Origin: Cryptomeria japonica
Lineage: Eukaryota > Streptophyta > Pinopsida > Cupressales > Cupressaceae
DNA: 64,000 nt
Assembly: GCF_030272615.1 (NCBI RefSeq)
Contig: NC_081410.1
Span: forward strand, 112,668,433 to 112,732,432
Reading direction: 5' to 3'
This document shows, in pieces, positions 44,536-57,266 of the stretch (within the stretch, counting starts at the first letter, position 1; every line of letters starts with the position of its first letter). The notes under the pieces were generated by a model, which was given only the letters and a program-made list of their open reading frames with translations, had not been told where the DNA came from and did not search any database. The translations under genes and the position numbers were made by a program.

Positions 44536-46035
44536 TGATGAATAATGATAAGCAGTTAGTACCAAACCAGTTCTGAGAGGGGGGGGGGGTGAATCAATAC
44601 AGACAAAAAACTTTCCTTGAACTAGTTTGACTACAAAGACTGCACTTAGCTGGTAAATAGTAACACCAGTCTGAATCAGGGCACTACCGGTAAAGCACAG
44701 TGAGAGTATGAAAGACATAAACCGGTAAACACTTAGATCTCCACACAATCTAATATCTCATTTCCACTTCACCTATATGCATAAACAAGTAATATATCAT
44801 CAGAAATATAATGACTGTCGGTTCACCATGCTTTACCACTTGACAGAAAATATTAAAGCATCACATGAAAAGCATCACACATGACACACTGATTTTTCAC
44901 GTGGAAACCAAATTGGGAAAAACCACGGTGGGGATGAATACCCACAAGCTGTTCTTTGAACTCTTTTGAAGTCCGCTCTGTTAGGAGCCTAGTCCGGTTA
45001 AAGACTTTTACAATAGGTTTTGCTAGGAACCGATCCTGCTAGGGATCACCCAGTTAAGGGATGGCTAAATACCCGGTTAAAGGTTAGAACCCTGTTAAAG
45101 GTTACCTCGCAAGAGGATTTGAAGAACTCATTGAATTGAGTTACCCTGTTAAAGGATTTACACAAAAGCCTGTTAAAGCTACTTGGTTAAGGGATTTTCC
45201 AACTGCTAAAATGGTTAGAAGTCAACAGGTAATACACTGATCTGATAACAACACTCAATGCCAAGGCAGCAGATCCACTTTAGCTCCTTTTCTTCTACAA
45301 TCACACTCTACAGGTATCAACACACTTCTCCGGTCTGGCAAGAATCAAGTATCTCTTCACTTGGATACACACATAACATTTGCCAACAACTTCAAAATGA
45401 AAAACATCATCGACCTTATAGGAAACAGATAGGTCGGTAGCATAAACCCTAAACCCTAAACATTTAGGTTTAACAATTCAATCGGTTCAATCTTGATCGT
45501 TAATCATACTGCTTTAAATACAATAGTCTCAAACAGATCTCAAGACGTTCTCCAACATTCATTCTTTGTCACTTCAGGAAGTTGATAACCCATCACGCAC
45601 TCTCCACCATTTACATAGACTTCTCACATTCTCGAGGTAGATAGGATCAATCTCCATGCAAGATCCTCAAGGAAATCCTTCATGCGCACAAGGCTGATGT
45701 GGCAACACTATCTGATCTTCATTATAATGCTAACTCATCACAAGATGTCATCAGTTGAATCACACAGGCTTGGAATGCATCAACCAAAAACCCTGAAGTT
45801 GAGACTACCAACCGGTAGTCATGCCAAATGAAACCCCGATACAAAACTTCCCATATATCGGTTCTCATTCCAACATACCGCTTCACTTTTTCACATATAC
45901 CGGTTCACAATATCATACCGGTTCTCACATATACCAGTTTGCTTACTTCAATATACCAGTTCATACTTCAACATATTGACATCAATGACAACATACAATA
46001 TCATCATGTCATCAAGCTCTGCACATATGCCAACA
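44536..46035 (-). mobile_element. Solo LTR (1,500 bp), inverted relative of 17525-19004
   Basis: On the plus strand it runs from TGATGAATAATG to TATGCCAACA. Target duplication GCCTA (44531-44535) versus ACCTA (46036-46040), one mismatch. It aligns along its full length with the reverse complement of 17525-19004, including the CCCTAAACCCTAAA telomere-like stretch (45447-45460) and the ACCGGT-rich end. Confidence 0.87.
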
Positions 46036-46734
46036 ACCTACTATTCCAATTTTTTAATTATTTACAGTATAGGTGTGTGTCCATGTCCTCACTCTATTTT
46101 GGTGGTATAATTTTTGTTTTGTATTTATCTAGGTTTTTGGGTATGGGCAGTGACGCAATCGTTATGCCATAAGGGCAATTTTGGTATCAATTCAGTATGC
46201 TACTATGGATATATGGTCTGGAACTAGTTCAACCATTCTAAAAATTATGTAAAACTTTATACTATTAATATAATAGTTTTAGCTTTGACCTTTTGCTGAA
46301 ATGATTTACATGCAGAAAAGAATAATTTTGGTCAAATAAATTCATTTACTTCCATAAGTTCTTGGTTTATTAACATTAAATCCTTGCTCAACTAACAATA
46401 ATTAATCACTCTATACTCACAATATAATAGTAAAGTGACACTTGTTTCAATTCCGGTCATGCATTGTACAAATTTTGTTATGTCGGAACTTAGGTTGGAA
46501 TTGAACCTTCATCGTTGATATTTGATGATTTTATGGTGGACACGATTCGATTGTTGATTTCGTGTAGCTGGTCCCCAGTCACTTTAGTTGTAACTTGAGC
46601 CTATTTAGTTAATCCCCATTTACTAAATTGATCACTTAAGTGTCGGCCTAGAGTAGTCTGAGCCTAGCACGATGGTGGGGTCTAGGTTTTATGCCCTTCT
46701 TCCTTTCCCCACAAGACCCATTCTACACCTGCCA
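46036..46734. other. No gene; contains a dispersed repeat fragment
   Basis: A stretch at about 46450-46520 (CAATTCCGGTCATGCATTG...TTATGTCGGAACTTAGG) is similar to 61480-61560 in the same orientation, so it is a dispersed repeat. Otherwise nothing is recognised. Confidence 0.45.
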
Positions 46735-47420
46735 AAGTGTTGCGGGGCAATGGGATGCATGCCAAGTAAAGAGAGGAGTTACCCCACACAATTTATCTGG
46801 TAAACAACTATGTCCTGCGGGCTCGCAAGATGAAGGTATAATGCAACTTAAAGGTGGCCCTGTCACTCTGTGTTGTTGAGATGGAAGATCTACTGTTGTG
46901 GGCTAGTGGGATGTGTGCCAACAAGAAGAAAGCCTTACCCCACACGAGTTTCTCTTGAAGAAATTTGCACTGCGGGATAGCGGGGAACACTAAGATGCTA
47001 GCAATAAATTTACCTTGCAATGGTCATAATACAACGAAGGTGTGATCGTGGGCTAGTGGGATGAGGTCAATAGAGAGACAAGTAGATTGCCCATGGGCTT
47101 ATGAAGATACAAGGAAGGAACCATCCGACGAGATAGCAGGATATGATCTAAGAACATAAATAGTCTTACCTCGTAAGGGGAGGTGACGCCAAAGGAAAAT
47201 TTTGTGGGTTGGCGGGACAATTATTGAGCCATTACCTTGCCACCTCTTGAGCCAAGGGCAGGGAAGATGATCATGCTGCGTGCCAATAGGAAGTGCCTGT
47301 AAGACAAAGGAATATTCACCCCATAGGAGTGAAGAGGTTCATGAAGAGATGAAGTGGGGTAGCGGGGTAGATGCAAAATGACTTCCCTACCACCCCACAA
47401 GAAAATATAAGGCATATGAT
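46735..47420 (+). repeat. Degenerate tandem array, GTGGGCTAGTGGGATG-type units
   Basis: Units start with variants of GTGGGCTAGTGGGATG near 46743, 46896, 47047, 47127, 47202 and 47352. Most end with TTACCCCAC-type sequence, so a unit could pair GTGGG with CCCAC as a hairpin. It precedes the unidentified ORF at 47703. Copies are too diverged to be recent. Confidence 0.65.
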
Positions 47421-47702
47421 CACCCCCCGAGGTAATAAAATGAATAAAGATAATAAAGCAAAACTTTAAAGAATAATTTCTCAACCTGCATTCAAAGAGC
47501 GTCCAAGAAGTGATTGAAGAGCAAGCACAAAACTATCCAAGGTGACCTAGAGCATTTCTTAGAGCTGCAATTGTGATCAAGTGCCTTCAAAAAACAAGTA
47601 AGTTGATATCAGGCCCGTCTTTGCACTTTTGCGAAATAATTAGTAAGTTGTGTAGGGTTTGAAGTTAAAGTAGAACTAGAATTTGGTGCCCTAGGAGATA
47701 AA

Positions 47703-50030
47703 ATGGCTTCCCTAATGAAGGACACCACCTCCCTTGCTGTTGAAAAAACCCTTGAGAAGGGAGAAGCCTCCTTCACCATGCCAAAAATCACCCATGCCAC
47801 TCCACTCACCGTAATTCACCCAGCCCCCACCATCTCGAATGAGCTAGTTGCTGAGTCGAACCCTCCCTCTATTGCACAAACCCCTCTGAGTGTCGAATCA
47901 TGCCAACCATCTTAGGAAGAATCCTCAAAGCCAAAGAGGAAGAGAGCAACAAAAAGGGCTGCCACTGTGATTTTTTATGATGAACATACTACTAGTGAGC
48001 TCCATCCATCCCCCAAAACTGAAGCCCCAACACCCAAGAAAAGAAGGGCCCCCTCCAATAAAGTTGTAGTAACATCATTTGTGCAAGCCCCACTTGCTAA
48101 GGAGAACCCTCAGGTTGTTGAATTCTACCCACATGAGGAAGCCTAAAAGCCTAAAAGAAGAAGGGCCCCTGCCAAAAGGGATACATCCTCATCTCAAGAG
48201 CATACCCTAATTGTAGAATCAAACCCTCTTGCTACTAAAAACCCCCCACCCGCTTAGCAAGAGAAGCCATCACAAGCCCCTGCTTCATCAGTTCTAGCTA
48301 AGAGTGCTGATGAAGTAGTAGAGGAAGTTGAGAAGATGGAAAAAGGGAAGAAGAGAGACACAAGGGCTTTACATAAAGATTTATTAGAATTGTTCCAGGG
48401 ATCCATAATGCAAGAAACGATAAAAAATGCCTTCAATGATAAAAGTTCCTACAGAGATGACATCACCACATATTGAGGGTGGGATATTTTTTATTACTTC
48501 TATGGGAATAAGGACAAGGCAACACCAATATCAAACCCTTGGAACCTCTATTTGGGAAAGATGGTAGTCCCTAATGTCTTTGTGGAGCCTCTATTGATCA
48601 AGGAACTTAGCAAGCACTACCACCCTGATAGTATGACAATGAGGATGACAAGTGGTCATATTCTGGTTGATATAATAAAAGATTTCATAGTTCAATATTT
48701 TCTTTTGGATAGAAGTTCGCTCAAAACCATTGACATGAGGAGGTTGGGGACCGAATAGGTGGTGAAGAAATACTTCTACAAAGAGAAAGTGATTCCCCAA
48801 TATAGAAAAAAGATGTTTATAGGGAAAAATAACTACATTTTGAGTATAGAGATAGAACCTTTCAATTTGGCAACTTTTGAACATTATTTTGTAAAGACCT
48901 ATTATGCCATTTGTCAAGTTTTGGTAGAGGATTGTAGAAGAACACAAATGCTAGTAGATTATATGATGATGGAAATAAAGATTTAGCACCCCAAGACCAA
49001 TGAACTGTATGACAAGTTGCTACTTACATCTAGGACAAGATGCATGAGGGGTTGATAAAACCAAAGGATGAGAAAGTCAAATTGGATTTTAAGTAAATTA
49101 TTCTTTATTGTGCCATTTGATTCTTTTTCAAAACAAGAGAGGTTGTTATGAGGCCCTGAAGTTAACAAAGTTTGATCCACAAACAAGAAACAAGTGGCCA
49201 GTCCAGAGATGGACTCAAGTATGGGTTAAGGGGTCTAGATATTCAAATTATAGGGCATTCTTCGACCATTTTGCTGTCAAGGTCCTAGGAATGTGTGGAG
49301 TCTAGCTGCCAAGACTCCCAATTGATATAGTAAAGGTTCTAAGAGTAAAAAGTGCTAGGACCAAGGGTGTTGAATTTCCAGAGGGTGCATTTTCTCATAA
49401 TTCTAGTGGTTTCTTTTGCTACTCAGATTGTACAATAATCAGGGTAAATGGCTGCCCTCAACCACCCCACATTTTGCCTATCATTGTCTCCCCAAGGCTT
49501 ACCATCATTGAATTCATATGGTAGCTCATGTGGATGGAGAAGAATTTGATGCAAAAGGAGAAGAAAGGAACACACCTTCCTTGGCTCACAATATATGAAG
49601 ATTTCAGTGTGGAAGTGAGACACTTGAGAAGGTGCAGGACTTCATAGTATGCACCTATCACCTTCAAGTAGGAAAAGCTCATGATTTTTATCTAGAAGGA
49701 TACATTAATGAACTAAGAACACAAAAGATGAATGTGAAGGGCATGTCCCATCAACATGATGAATATGAGGACCTAATTATAAATTATGGTCCCAAGGAGG
49801 TGGTCCAAAGAAGAAAAAAGTGCCCAAATATCTTAAGAAAATGGAAAGAGAGAGGAAAGAAAAGGATTGACTTTTAAAGATTTTTCTCTAATATATAGAA
49901 TGATTTTGTAAGAATGTTAAATAAGATGAGGAATTTTGAAGGCATTGTCACAAATGAGTTGGCTCAGGTTGGGGTAGAGCAACCAACATGTGGGTTCTCT
50001 TTGACGAAAAGATTAATTTCCTGACATGTG
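47703..50030 (+). pseudogene. Unidentified large ORF, copy P1
   Basis: The ATG at 47703 follows a leader with a possible splice donor (AACAAGTAAG near 47597). It is mostly one frame to 49080, broken by stops, with frameshifts after that. The N-terminus has three similar basic blocks (KPKRKRATKRA, PKKRRAPSNK, KPKRRRAPAKR) in Pro/Ser-rich sequence, resembling nuclear-localisation or nucleic-acid-binding tails. It then has PWNLYLGKMVVPNVFVEPLL and FVKTYYAICQVLVED, and near 49740-49860 EYEDLIINYGPKEVVQRRKK. Each of these three blocks has a counterpart in the minus-strand ORF at 57685-60944. There is no known domain that I recognise and no retroelement enzyme motif. Confidence 0.6.
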
Positions 50031-50352
50031 TAAATACAATTATTATTTAATTTCAAAAATAAATATAATTTTCTATGACATTCAATATTTAAATTACAAT
50101 AGTAATAGTAAAAAAGTAAAAAGGCAAGTATTCATCACCACGTGTAACGTGGGCATCATTACATTAAAATAATTGTCTGACATGTGTAAATATAATAATT
50201 TTTAATTTAATTCCATAAATAATTATAATATTTTTTTACTATGCTATTCAATATTTAAATTACAATACTAAAAAGGGAAAATGTAAGTATTCGCCACTAC
50301 GTGTAATGTGGGTATCATTACATTAAAATAATTGTCTAACATGTGTAAAACT
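50021..50352 (+). repeat. Tandem repeat, about 156-159 bp period, two full units plus a start
   Basis: CTGACATGTGTAAAT begins units at 50021 and 50177, and CTAACATGTGTAAA begins a third at 50336. Units share TATTCAATATTTAAATTACA and CACGTGTAA(C/T)GTGGGTATCATT-like stretches. It lies between the two plus-strand ORF copies. Confidence 0.88.
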
Positions 50353-50614
50353 AAATATAACTTAGTATAATATGTCCTAGTGGCAATGACCATTGTCATT
50401 TCTTGAATCAAGAGAGTGGGGACTTGACACTCAGGAGCAGGGTTTTCTATTTCTTTTTAGCATCTACCTGGTTTTCAAATTTCCTCTTTAGCTATTCAAA
50501 TTACGGGTAGGTGCAGGCTTTCCAGACAATTTATAATTGTAATGTCTTAACATTCAGGGTTCTCTGTTTACAAGCATATCTACCACCATCAAAAGTAGTA
50601 ACCCTAAGAAGAAT

Positions 50615-53600
50615 ATGAAAGACAAAAAAATAGACTATGTTGAACTAATTAAAACCCTGGGTTTAACTGATGAGTACCATGATATTTACGATCTTGTAAG
50701 CTATGACTATCTTACATCAAGACTTAGATATTCATATCAGAATAAGGGCCTCATCAAGGCAAATCCTCCAAAAAACCTTAGTTGGGGGCATCGTAGATTA
50801 ATGGATTGGGTTGCATGATATTGCCTAATGTCTTCCCTTGCCCAAAATTTATAATAGCTTGGCCCATAATTATGATGACAATGAAAAAATAATCGTTAGG
50901 AAAGATAGCCAAGAAGTAGTGTTACACATTACTGTAGAAGTACTTGGTCAACTTTTAGGGTTTACTAGCACCGCATAAATTTTTGGAGTAATCCCTATTG
51001 ACCTTGAAAGTTTGCCTAGTCAATATGAAGGAATCACTCAACATAAAAAAATGATTTTCTCAAAAAAAAAACAAAAACATGAAGACATTGAACTCCAATA
51101 GGATCATAGGCCTCCTTATGGTATTGAAATTTTTAAAATGTGGGCTCAAGAGACTTTCTCAATGTTAGGATTTTTCCTTGTATTGGATAGTAATAGGGAA
51201 GTGGGTGCAAGCCTCCTTGAAATGTTATATAATATCCATTTTGTTAGTCCACCTACTAAATATATATTTATTAAGCATGTTGTAAAAACCATGCAGAAAC
51301 AATTTCCAATGACTAAAGGAGGTTCCACTAAGACATTCAGGTTCACAACCTACTTGTGTTATTTATTTATGTAGAAATATAGTAAAAAAAATGTGGAATT
51401 GGGCAACAAACTTGAGATTACATTCCATAAGACTCATGGTATTCCACTTCCAGTATATGAGTGGACCCATAAGATAAGAATGCATGATAATAAGAGGAAC
51501 TACAAAGATTTTGTACACTAATTTTTGGCTCCATTGTATCAAGCAATTACATATACTCCAATGCCTCAATTTCCCATTTCTTGTAGAAATCGCATTCAAT
51601 TGGGATCACAAATATAATTGGCTGATTGGTACTTAATGGAAGATTTTACCGTGCTAAGATTTTATGGATGAACAGAACAACCCTACAAACTTCCCATTCA
51701 TGTCATAGAGATGGTTTTTGCATTGGAATATGTACAACAAATAAGTAGTACAAATGACATATACTTCCAAAAATACAGTCAAAAGATCATATTTCCTTCA
51801 TTACCTTTCTCATGTGGAGGGTTCACATTTGACAGGAGTTTCTTTTGATCAGATGTCAACCGAAATAATGAAATTGCACCAACATAAAGCACCAGAGATG
51901 CCAATAAAATAGCTATAAAACTTTCTATAAGAGAGCTACCAAACCATGTACCATACAAAAAATACCAAAGAAACTAGATAAAGCTTGTAAAGAAAAAAAT
52001 GGACACGATAAAAAAATCACCAAGTTTCGGTCTATGAGGAAGAACCTAGGCGATCCAAAAAGTACTGCAGATCTTGATGACATCCCAGAGGATCATGAAT
52101 TTAGAAAATTATGAAATAAAGAGCATCCCAATGAAGAAGACGATGATGCTCAAGATGTTGAACTTGATGATGATTATGAAACTGTGGAACATGATGGTGG
52201 TATCGGTCAGGTAAAATATGGATACACACCTTTTACAAATGAAGCCACAAAACAAAAATATTCTTTAGGGGCAACAATTGTTGAAAAATGGGTTATGATG
52301 GTGCTGCATTGGGATCTAGTGAACAAGGAATTTTATTTTATACCAGAAGTAACCCCTAGAGACGTGCATGATAAAATTGGAATTGGAGCACCAAAATAAT
52401 CTAAAAGTAAAACTGCCAAAGGGGGGACAATTGCAGAAGGACAAGTTCAATTTGTTTCATCTCAAACTTCAATTCCACAACCTCACACTGATAGTCAGAA
52501 GAGGCAGTTTCTACAAGAGTCTGAACAACTACAGGATCTTAGTGAACAAACCGTTACAAAGAAGCAAAAGATTATGGCAGCTCAAACTCCAAAGGAATTA
52601 TTTCTATAAGTCACCCCTCCAAGTCCATTTTTTAGTATGACCATGATTGCAAGTAGTTTAGTTTGTCCATTCAAGCACTCAATTGTTTCAGAAATCCAAG
52701 GTTTTGATCGCACACAATTTGAAGCTGAGATAAAAAAGAAAAGAGATACATGTAAAGAAGGAAAGAAGCAATTGTTGGAGAAAATTACTGTAACTTTAGA
52801 GTCCGCAGCAACTAGGGTGCTTCCTACATTTAATCTAGATAAAGAAACCATGAAGTACACGATTTTAGTGCCTAAAGTCAATAATAAACCAGAGCATCAA
52901 ATGGATCCATTTGAATATGATTTGAGCACTATCCAAATGGATTTTTCAAGAATGAAAAATACTGACAAAATCAATGTATCAAAAAGGAACAACCAAGTGG
53001 TGTACACATCATTGCTAAAGCTAGAGAGAACCAAAAATCAATTGTAGACTCAAATAGATAAGTTGAAGGCAAACATAGGAAATGAGAAAGCATAAAGGAA
53101 AGCAACAAAAAACAAGTGTAAGTATTTAGAGAACAAGTTAACAAAATATGGCTCTACATCTTCAAGCCAAGATAATGATCAGGCACAGGTGGAACTGAGT
53201 AATTAGAAGGCAAAGTTAGATTAATTGAAGAACAATTGTGAAAATATGAAGATGAAAGAGCCCACAGGAAAAAAATAGAACAAAACTTGGCGCAAGCCAA
53301 TGTTGTAAAGGATGAAAACAATAAAAAAGGAGTACAATTACAAACTGAGATTCAATTTGAAACATTTCAATGAAAAATTGACCGAAGCCCTAATGAAAGA
53401 ACGAGAGGCAAACAAGTTATTTACTAAAAGACTATCTAAAGTATGTAGTCAAACAATAAGGCATAGAAAGCAAAAGATTTTGGGGGAAATAATGAAGATG
53501 ACCAATAAATTATTTTAGTTTTTTTCATTGTTGGGCAAGCTGATGGAACATTATAAGAAGCTCAAAAAATATGTCATCGACAATAGAGGCTTGAAATCAT

Positions 53601-53890
53601 AAGAGAAAATGACTACTCAGATCTTGCAAAAACTGTACACAAGCAGTGACAGTGAATTGACATCGAAAGAAATTCACAACCGCATTGATGCCTCAATAAA
53701 GGTATCAAATATGATTCATAAATATTATAATCTACATGAAATTGAGGAATTCTTGGATCAATTGGAAATAAAGTTGCGGGGCCTACATGAAAAAGTTGAA
53801 TTAAGCACCAAGCTTGGTTTGTTGAAGCCTTTTGACACATCTGAGAAATACATTGGACATCATTTTCAGAAAAAAGATGGAGCATGTTGA
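50615..53890 (+). pseudogene. Unidentified large ORF, copy P2
   Basis: The ATG at 50615 (MKDKKIDYVELIKTLGLTDE). The coding trace then runs through several frameshifts and stops. It has VEVLGQLLGFTS-like residues near 50935-50970, MWAQETFSMLGFFLV (51138), and TKTFRFTTYLCYLF (about 51330). The part from 52184 to 53890 is the best preserved: acidic linker, then helical coiled-coil-rich sequence (AEIKKKRDTCKEGKKQLLEK) ending at 53890. The order globular N-part, acidic middle, coiled-coil C-part parallels the 21.8-25.2 kb ORF. The TFRFTTYLCYLF block resembles its ILKFGSLLVCMFF block, a weak match by eye. Confidence 0.55.
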
Positions 53891-55740
53891 AAAGATTGGT
53901 CAATTTTAGCTAACAGTTAGGAATTGTAAACATAATTACAAGTTAGATATAATAAGTTTGAATAACTTCCAACTCCATCAAATCAACAGTGGAGCATGCT
54001 GAAAAAGCTAATTGGATGACCCACTTCCAGAGGACCAACAATTACCAGGGGCCATAAATGTAGTTCGTAAATTTGTTAATTTGAAATAGATATTGTACTT
54101 GTAAATTAGTAATACTTCTGTTGGTTCCTTTTTATGCTGAACAACAAAATCAACAACCAGTATAATCTACAACCAAATTTTGAAAGGTAGCTAACCTCAA
54201 CTATGATTTCAAAAGACTAACTGGACCAACTTAACAAGGATATCAATCCTTCTTCTCTTTAGGCTCTGCAAGGCCTAGGTGGGTTTACCTATGATGTACT
54301 TCAAATATAGTCTAAAACTCACACACAACATCACCATTAAAGCATAAATCTCAGACATAGCTCAACAATAAGGAAAGTACTACAAACTAGTTATATTCAC
54401 ATTGACTCTCAACTACATTTGAGCTTGAGATAGGTGGATCAATACCATAGAACAGAAAGCAAAAGATATTCTGATTTGATTTTAAAATTGGTGTTTTGAC
54501 AATCCTTCAACATTACAAAAGACCAGTGCCTTATCCTGGCCACAGAGTCATGCATAAAACTGGAAGAGAAAACTCAGATGCAAGATACTTTCAACATTAA
54601 ATTTTTATGTATTAATGCATTACATTAATACAATCCTCTACTATGTCACAAAATCATACTTACATATCCAATATACACATTCAAAATCATTAATGCTAGG
54701 TTTTAGGATTTAAATCCTTCCTAGAAGAATGCCCAAAAGACAAACATTACACTCTCAGAGAAAATTGAAAGAGACAAATCCAAATTATCCTTGATAAGAT
54801 GAAACTGTATGAATCTAAATGCCATTTTGGAGATAATTTTGTGGAAACTCACACATGCCTTGCATATGTGTAAACTTGTAAAATGAAACAAAACCTATAG
54901 TGGAGACAACATTGGAAACCCAAAAGAAACACACTGTCATTTACAAAAAATGAAAAATGCCATCACCGGAACTTGCAATTTCGGATTTCTCCCTTGGAGA
55001 AAATTTCCCCCAAAAAACTTGGAATCCTCACAAATGAAAAGAATTGAGAATATGAATAAGAGGGAAAATATTAGATCTGCATCATAAACTGCCAAGTGTC
55101 CTCTTTCCCTAACTGAAAAATTATTTGCATCCTTCCCCTAGAAATTGCTCTCAAAATATCTGATATTTGTTGAAACTCACTGCAGAAAGGAATTCCCCAT
55201 TTTGATAGCTTTCCAATGATATATAATACTTGCATATTTGGGTAAAAAATACCCCTCCAGTGAATTAATCCCGGATGCAGACCAGTCATTTAAATTTTTG
55301 AATTTTTTCCATAGTCTGAACTATACATTTAATTTTGATTTTTTACCTCTACGCTCCACCACATGTCAACCTCTGGTTCACTCCGAATCCACCTGGGTGC
55401 CACCTAACCTTCCACCTCATTGCCACTGGACTGGGCCCACCATTCAGTCTTGGCTCTTCTTTGTCTCTGATCTGCAATGGGTAACTGACGAGCAACTTCA
55501 TCTTGCAATATAGCGACAATCGTTAGATTGATTCCAACTTGCTCGACCTTTAATTCGCCTCTTTGTCGCAAAATTTGGGCGTCTCAAGATGCTCACGCGC
55601 GCGTGGGGTCCACTGCATCGCCAAGCAGCCTCTTGTCAAAAGCCTTTAAGCTTTAGACATTATTTATGTGTGTAGCTTTGTAATTAAATACACAAACTTT
55701 CCTCCCCACTACCAATATGGGATAAATGTCTTATGCCTAC
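53891..55740. other. No gene; 3' flank of copy P2
   Basis: At 54080-54122 it contains GAAATAGATATTGTACTTG...AATACTTCTG, the same sequence that forms part of the 105 bp repeat at 57267-57510. Around 55330-55660 is a locally GC/CpG-richer patch (for example CACGCGCGCGTGGGG near 55598), possibly promoter-like. No ORF is convincing. Confidence 0.45.
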
Positions 55741-56350
55741 CCCTGTCATTTGCATTTTACTTGGAAGTTTCCAGCACCTTAGTCTGCCAATATGCATTTT
55801 TTTGAGTTTTAATGTCCTTACTCTACACTAAACGCAGGCCCTGGGCTTTAAACTTGGCAATCATGCATTTTGCTGAAGGTTTCAATGTCCTTTGCCAACT
55901 AGTTCTAATTCCACACAAGGAGGAGGTTGCTGGTTTAACACCTAACCATTGCATTTTGCTAAAAACTTTCTAATGACATTTACCTCACCACGCAGAGGGA
56001 ATTTGGTTTCAAACCTGCCAATTGCATTTACTTAGAAGCTTCTAAGGCGTTGAACTTCCACTGCAGGCCCAACGCATGAAATTTGGCATTTACACCTACC
56101 AATGTTTTTGTTTGAAGGTTTATTAAGTGGTTTGTTCCACACCATGCGTGGAGGGCTGGGCATTACACCTGCCAATGGAATTTGCTTGAAGATTTTTCTA
56201 CCTTTCCTCAGTTAACCACGCAAAGAGGATGTTGGCAAGGATTATGGAATTGGTTTTACACCACGCAGCAAGGAAGACCACGCCATGGCAGGGAGAATTT
56301 GATAAAGGTTATGGAATTTGGTTTTACACCTGGCAATCCCAGGTGAAGAA
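55740..56350. repeat. Degenerate tandem array, roughly 70-95 bp units
   Basis: Units begin with variants of CACCTGCCAATTGCATTTTGCTT(G)AAG, near 55785, 55853, 55941, 56015, 56093, 56168 and 56330. They usually contain a later CCACGCAGAGG-like part. Spacing and sequence are too variable for a recent satellite. Confidence 0.7.
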
Positions 56351-57180
56351 ATATTAATGGTCAAAGATGACCATTTGTCATTTTCTGAACTTGCACACAA
56401 AGAAACTGAAGAAGTTGCTTTCAAACTCGACTTTGCAAATAGGTCAAATGGATTGATCGGGGCTTCAAAATGTAGATGGAAGTTGTATTATATGTCCACA
56501 ACACTAGGAAACATGAATTTATTCATGACACTCAACAGGGTCAAAGATTTTAATGCTTGAAGTTGACCATTTAGCCTTTCTGAAAAGAAAATAACTTGCA
56601 GATTTTTAGAATTCGCAAAAGAAATGGCTTTAGGAAACTGATCAAACGGATTGGTAGGAGCTTCAAACTGGAAACACAACTTGTATTTCATACTGGCAGT
56701 AGCCTAGAATAAATATCATGACATGAAATTCACCAGGGAAACTTTTACACGTGTAAAGTGAGGCTCTAACTAGCTGTTGAAACAGGGACTTATGTAAACA
56801 CTACAAACTGCAAATGGATTGAGCTTGCCAAACTGAGCAAATGGATTGATAGAGACTTGAAATTTGGCATGTGGACTCACTTATATGCATAAAATTCAGG
56901 GGTATACTCCTTTTAATATTACAATCAACTGGTCATGAAATGCAAAGCCTTAAAGTAGGCCACTTGATAAAATCTGCATTCGCACCTATGAACAACTTTA
57001 AGCTCACCCCTTGAAATGGGTACTTGATAAACTGATCTAAATTGAAATCTAAAAGTTGTAGAGCACTGCATAGGCCAAATGAAAGGTATAGGACATGTTT
57101 CCCAAGCCTTACGCTTTGGTAATCAACTAGCTCCATTTTACCCTTCTTCAAAATAGGCCTATCAGGTTGTCATTAGGTGG
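56350..57180. repeat. Degenerate tandem array, roughly 190 bp units
   Basis: About four units, each with a GCAAATGGATTGAT-type core (near 56435, 56640, 56808-56855, with a weaker fourth near 57025), followed by GCTTCAAA and an ATTCA(C)CAGGG-like end. It directly follows the shorter-period array. Confidence 0.6.
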
Positions 57181-57266
57181 TCCTTTGAAAGTGCAGGTGC
57201 AAAATTTTGAATTGGGCCTCTCAAATTCCTCAAATTTTTATGAGTCCCACCAAATTCTATGTATTA

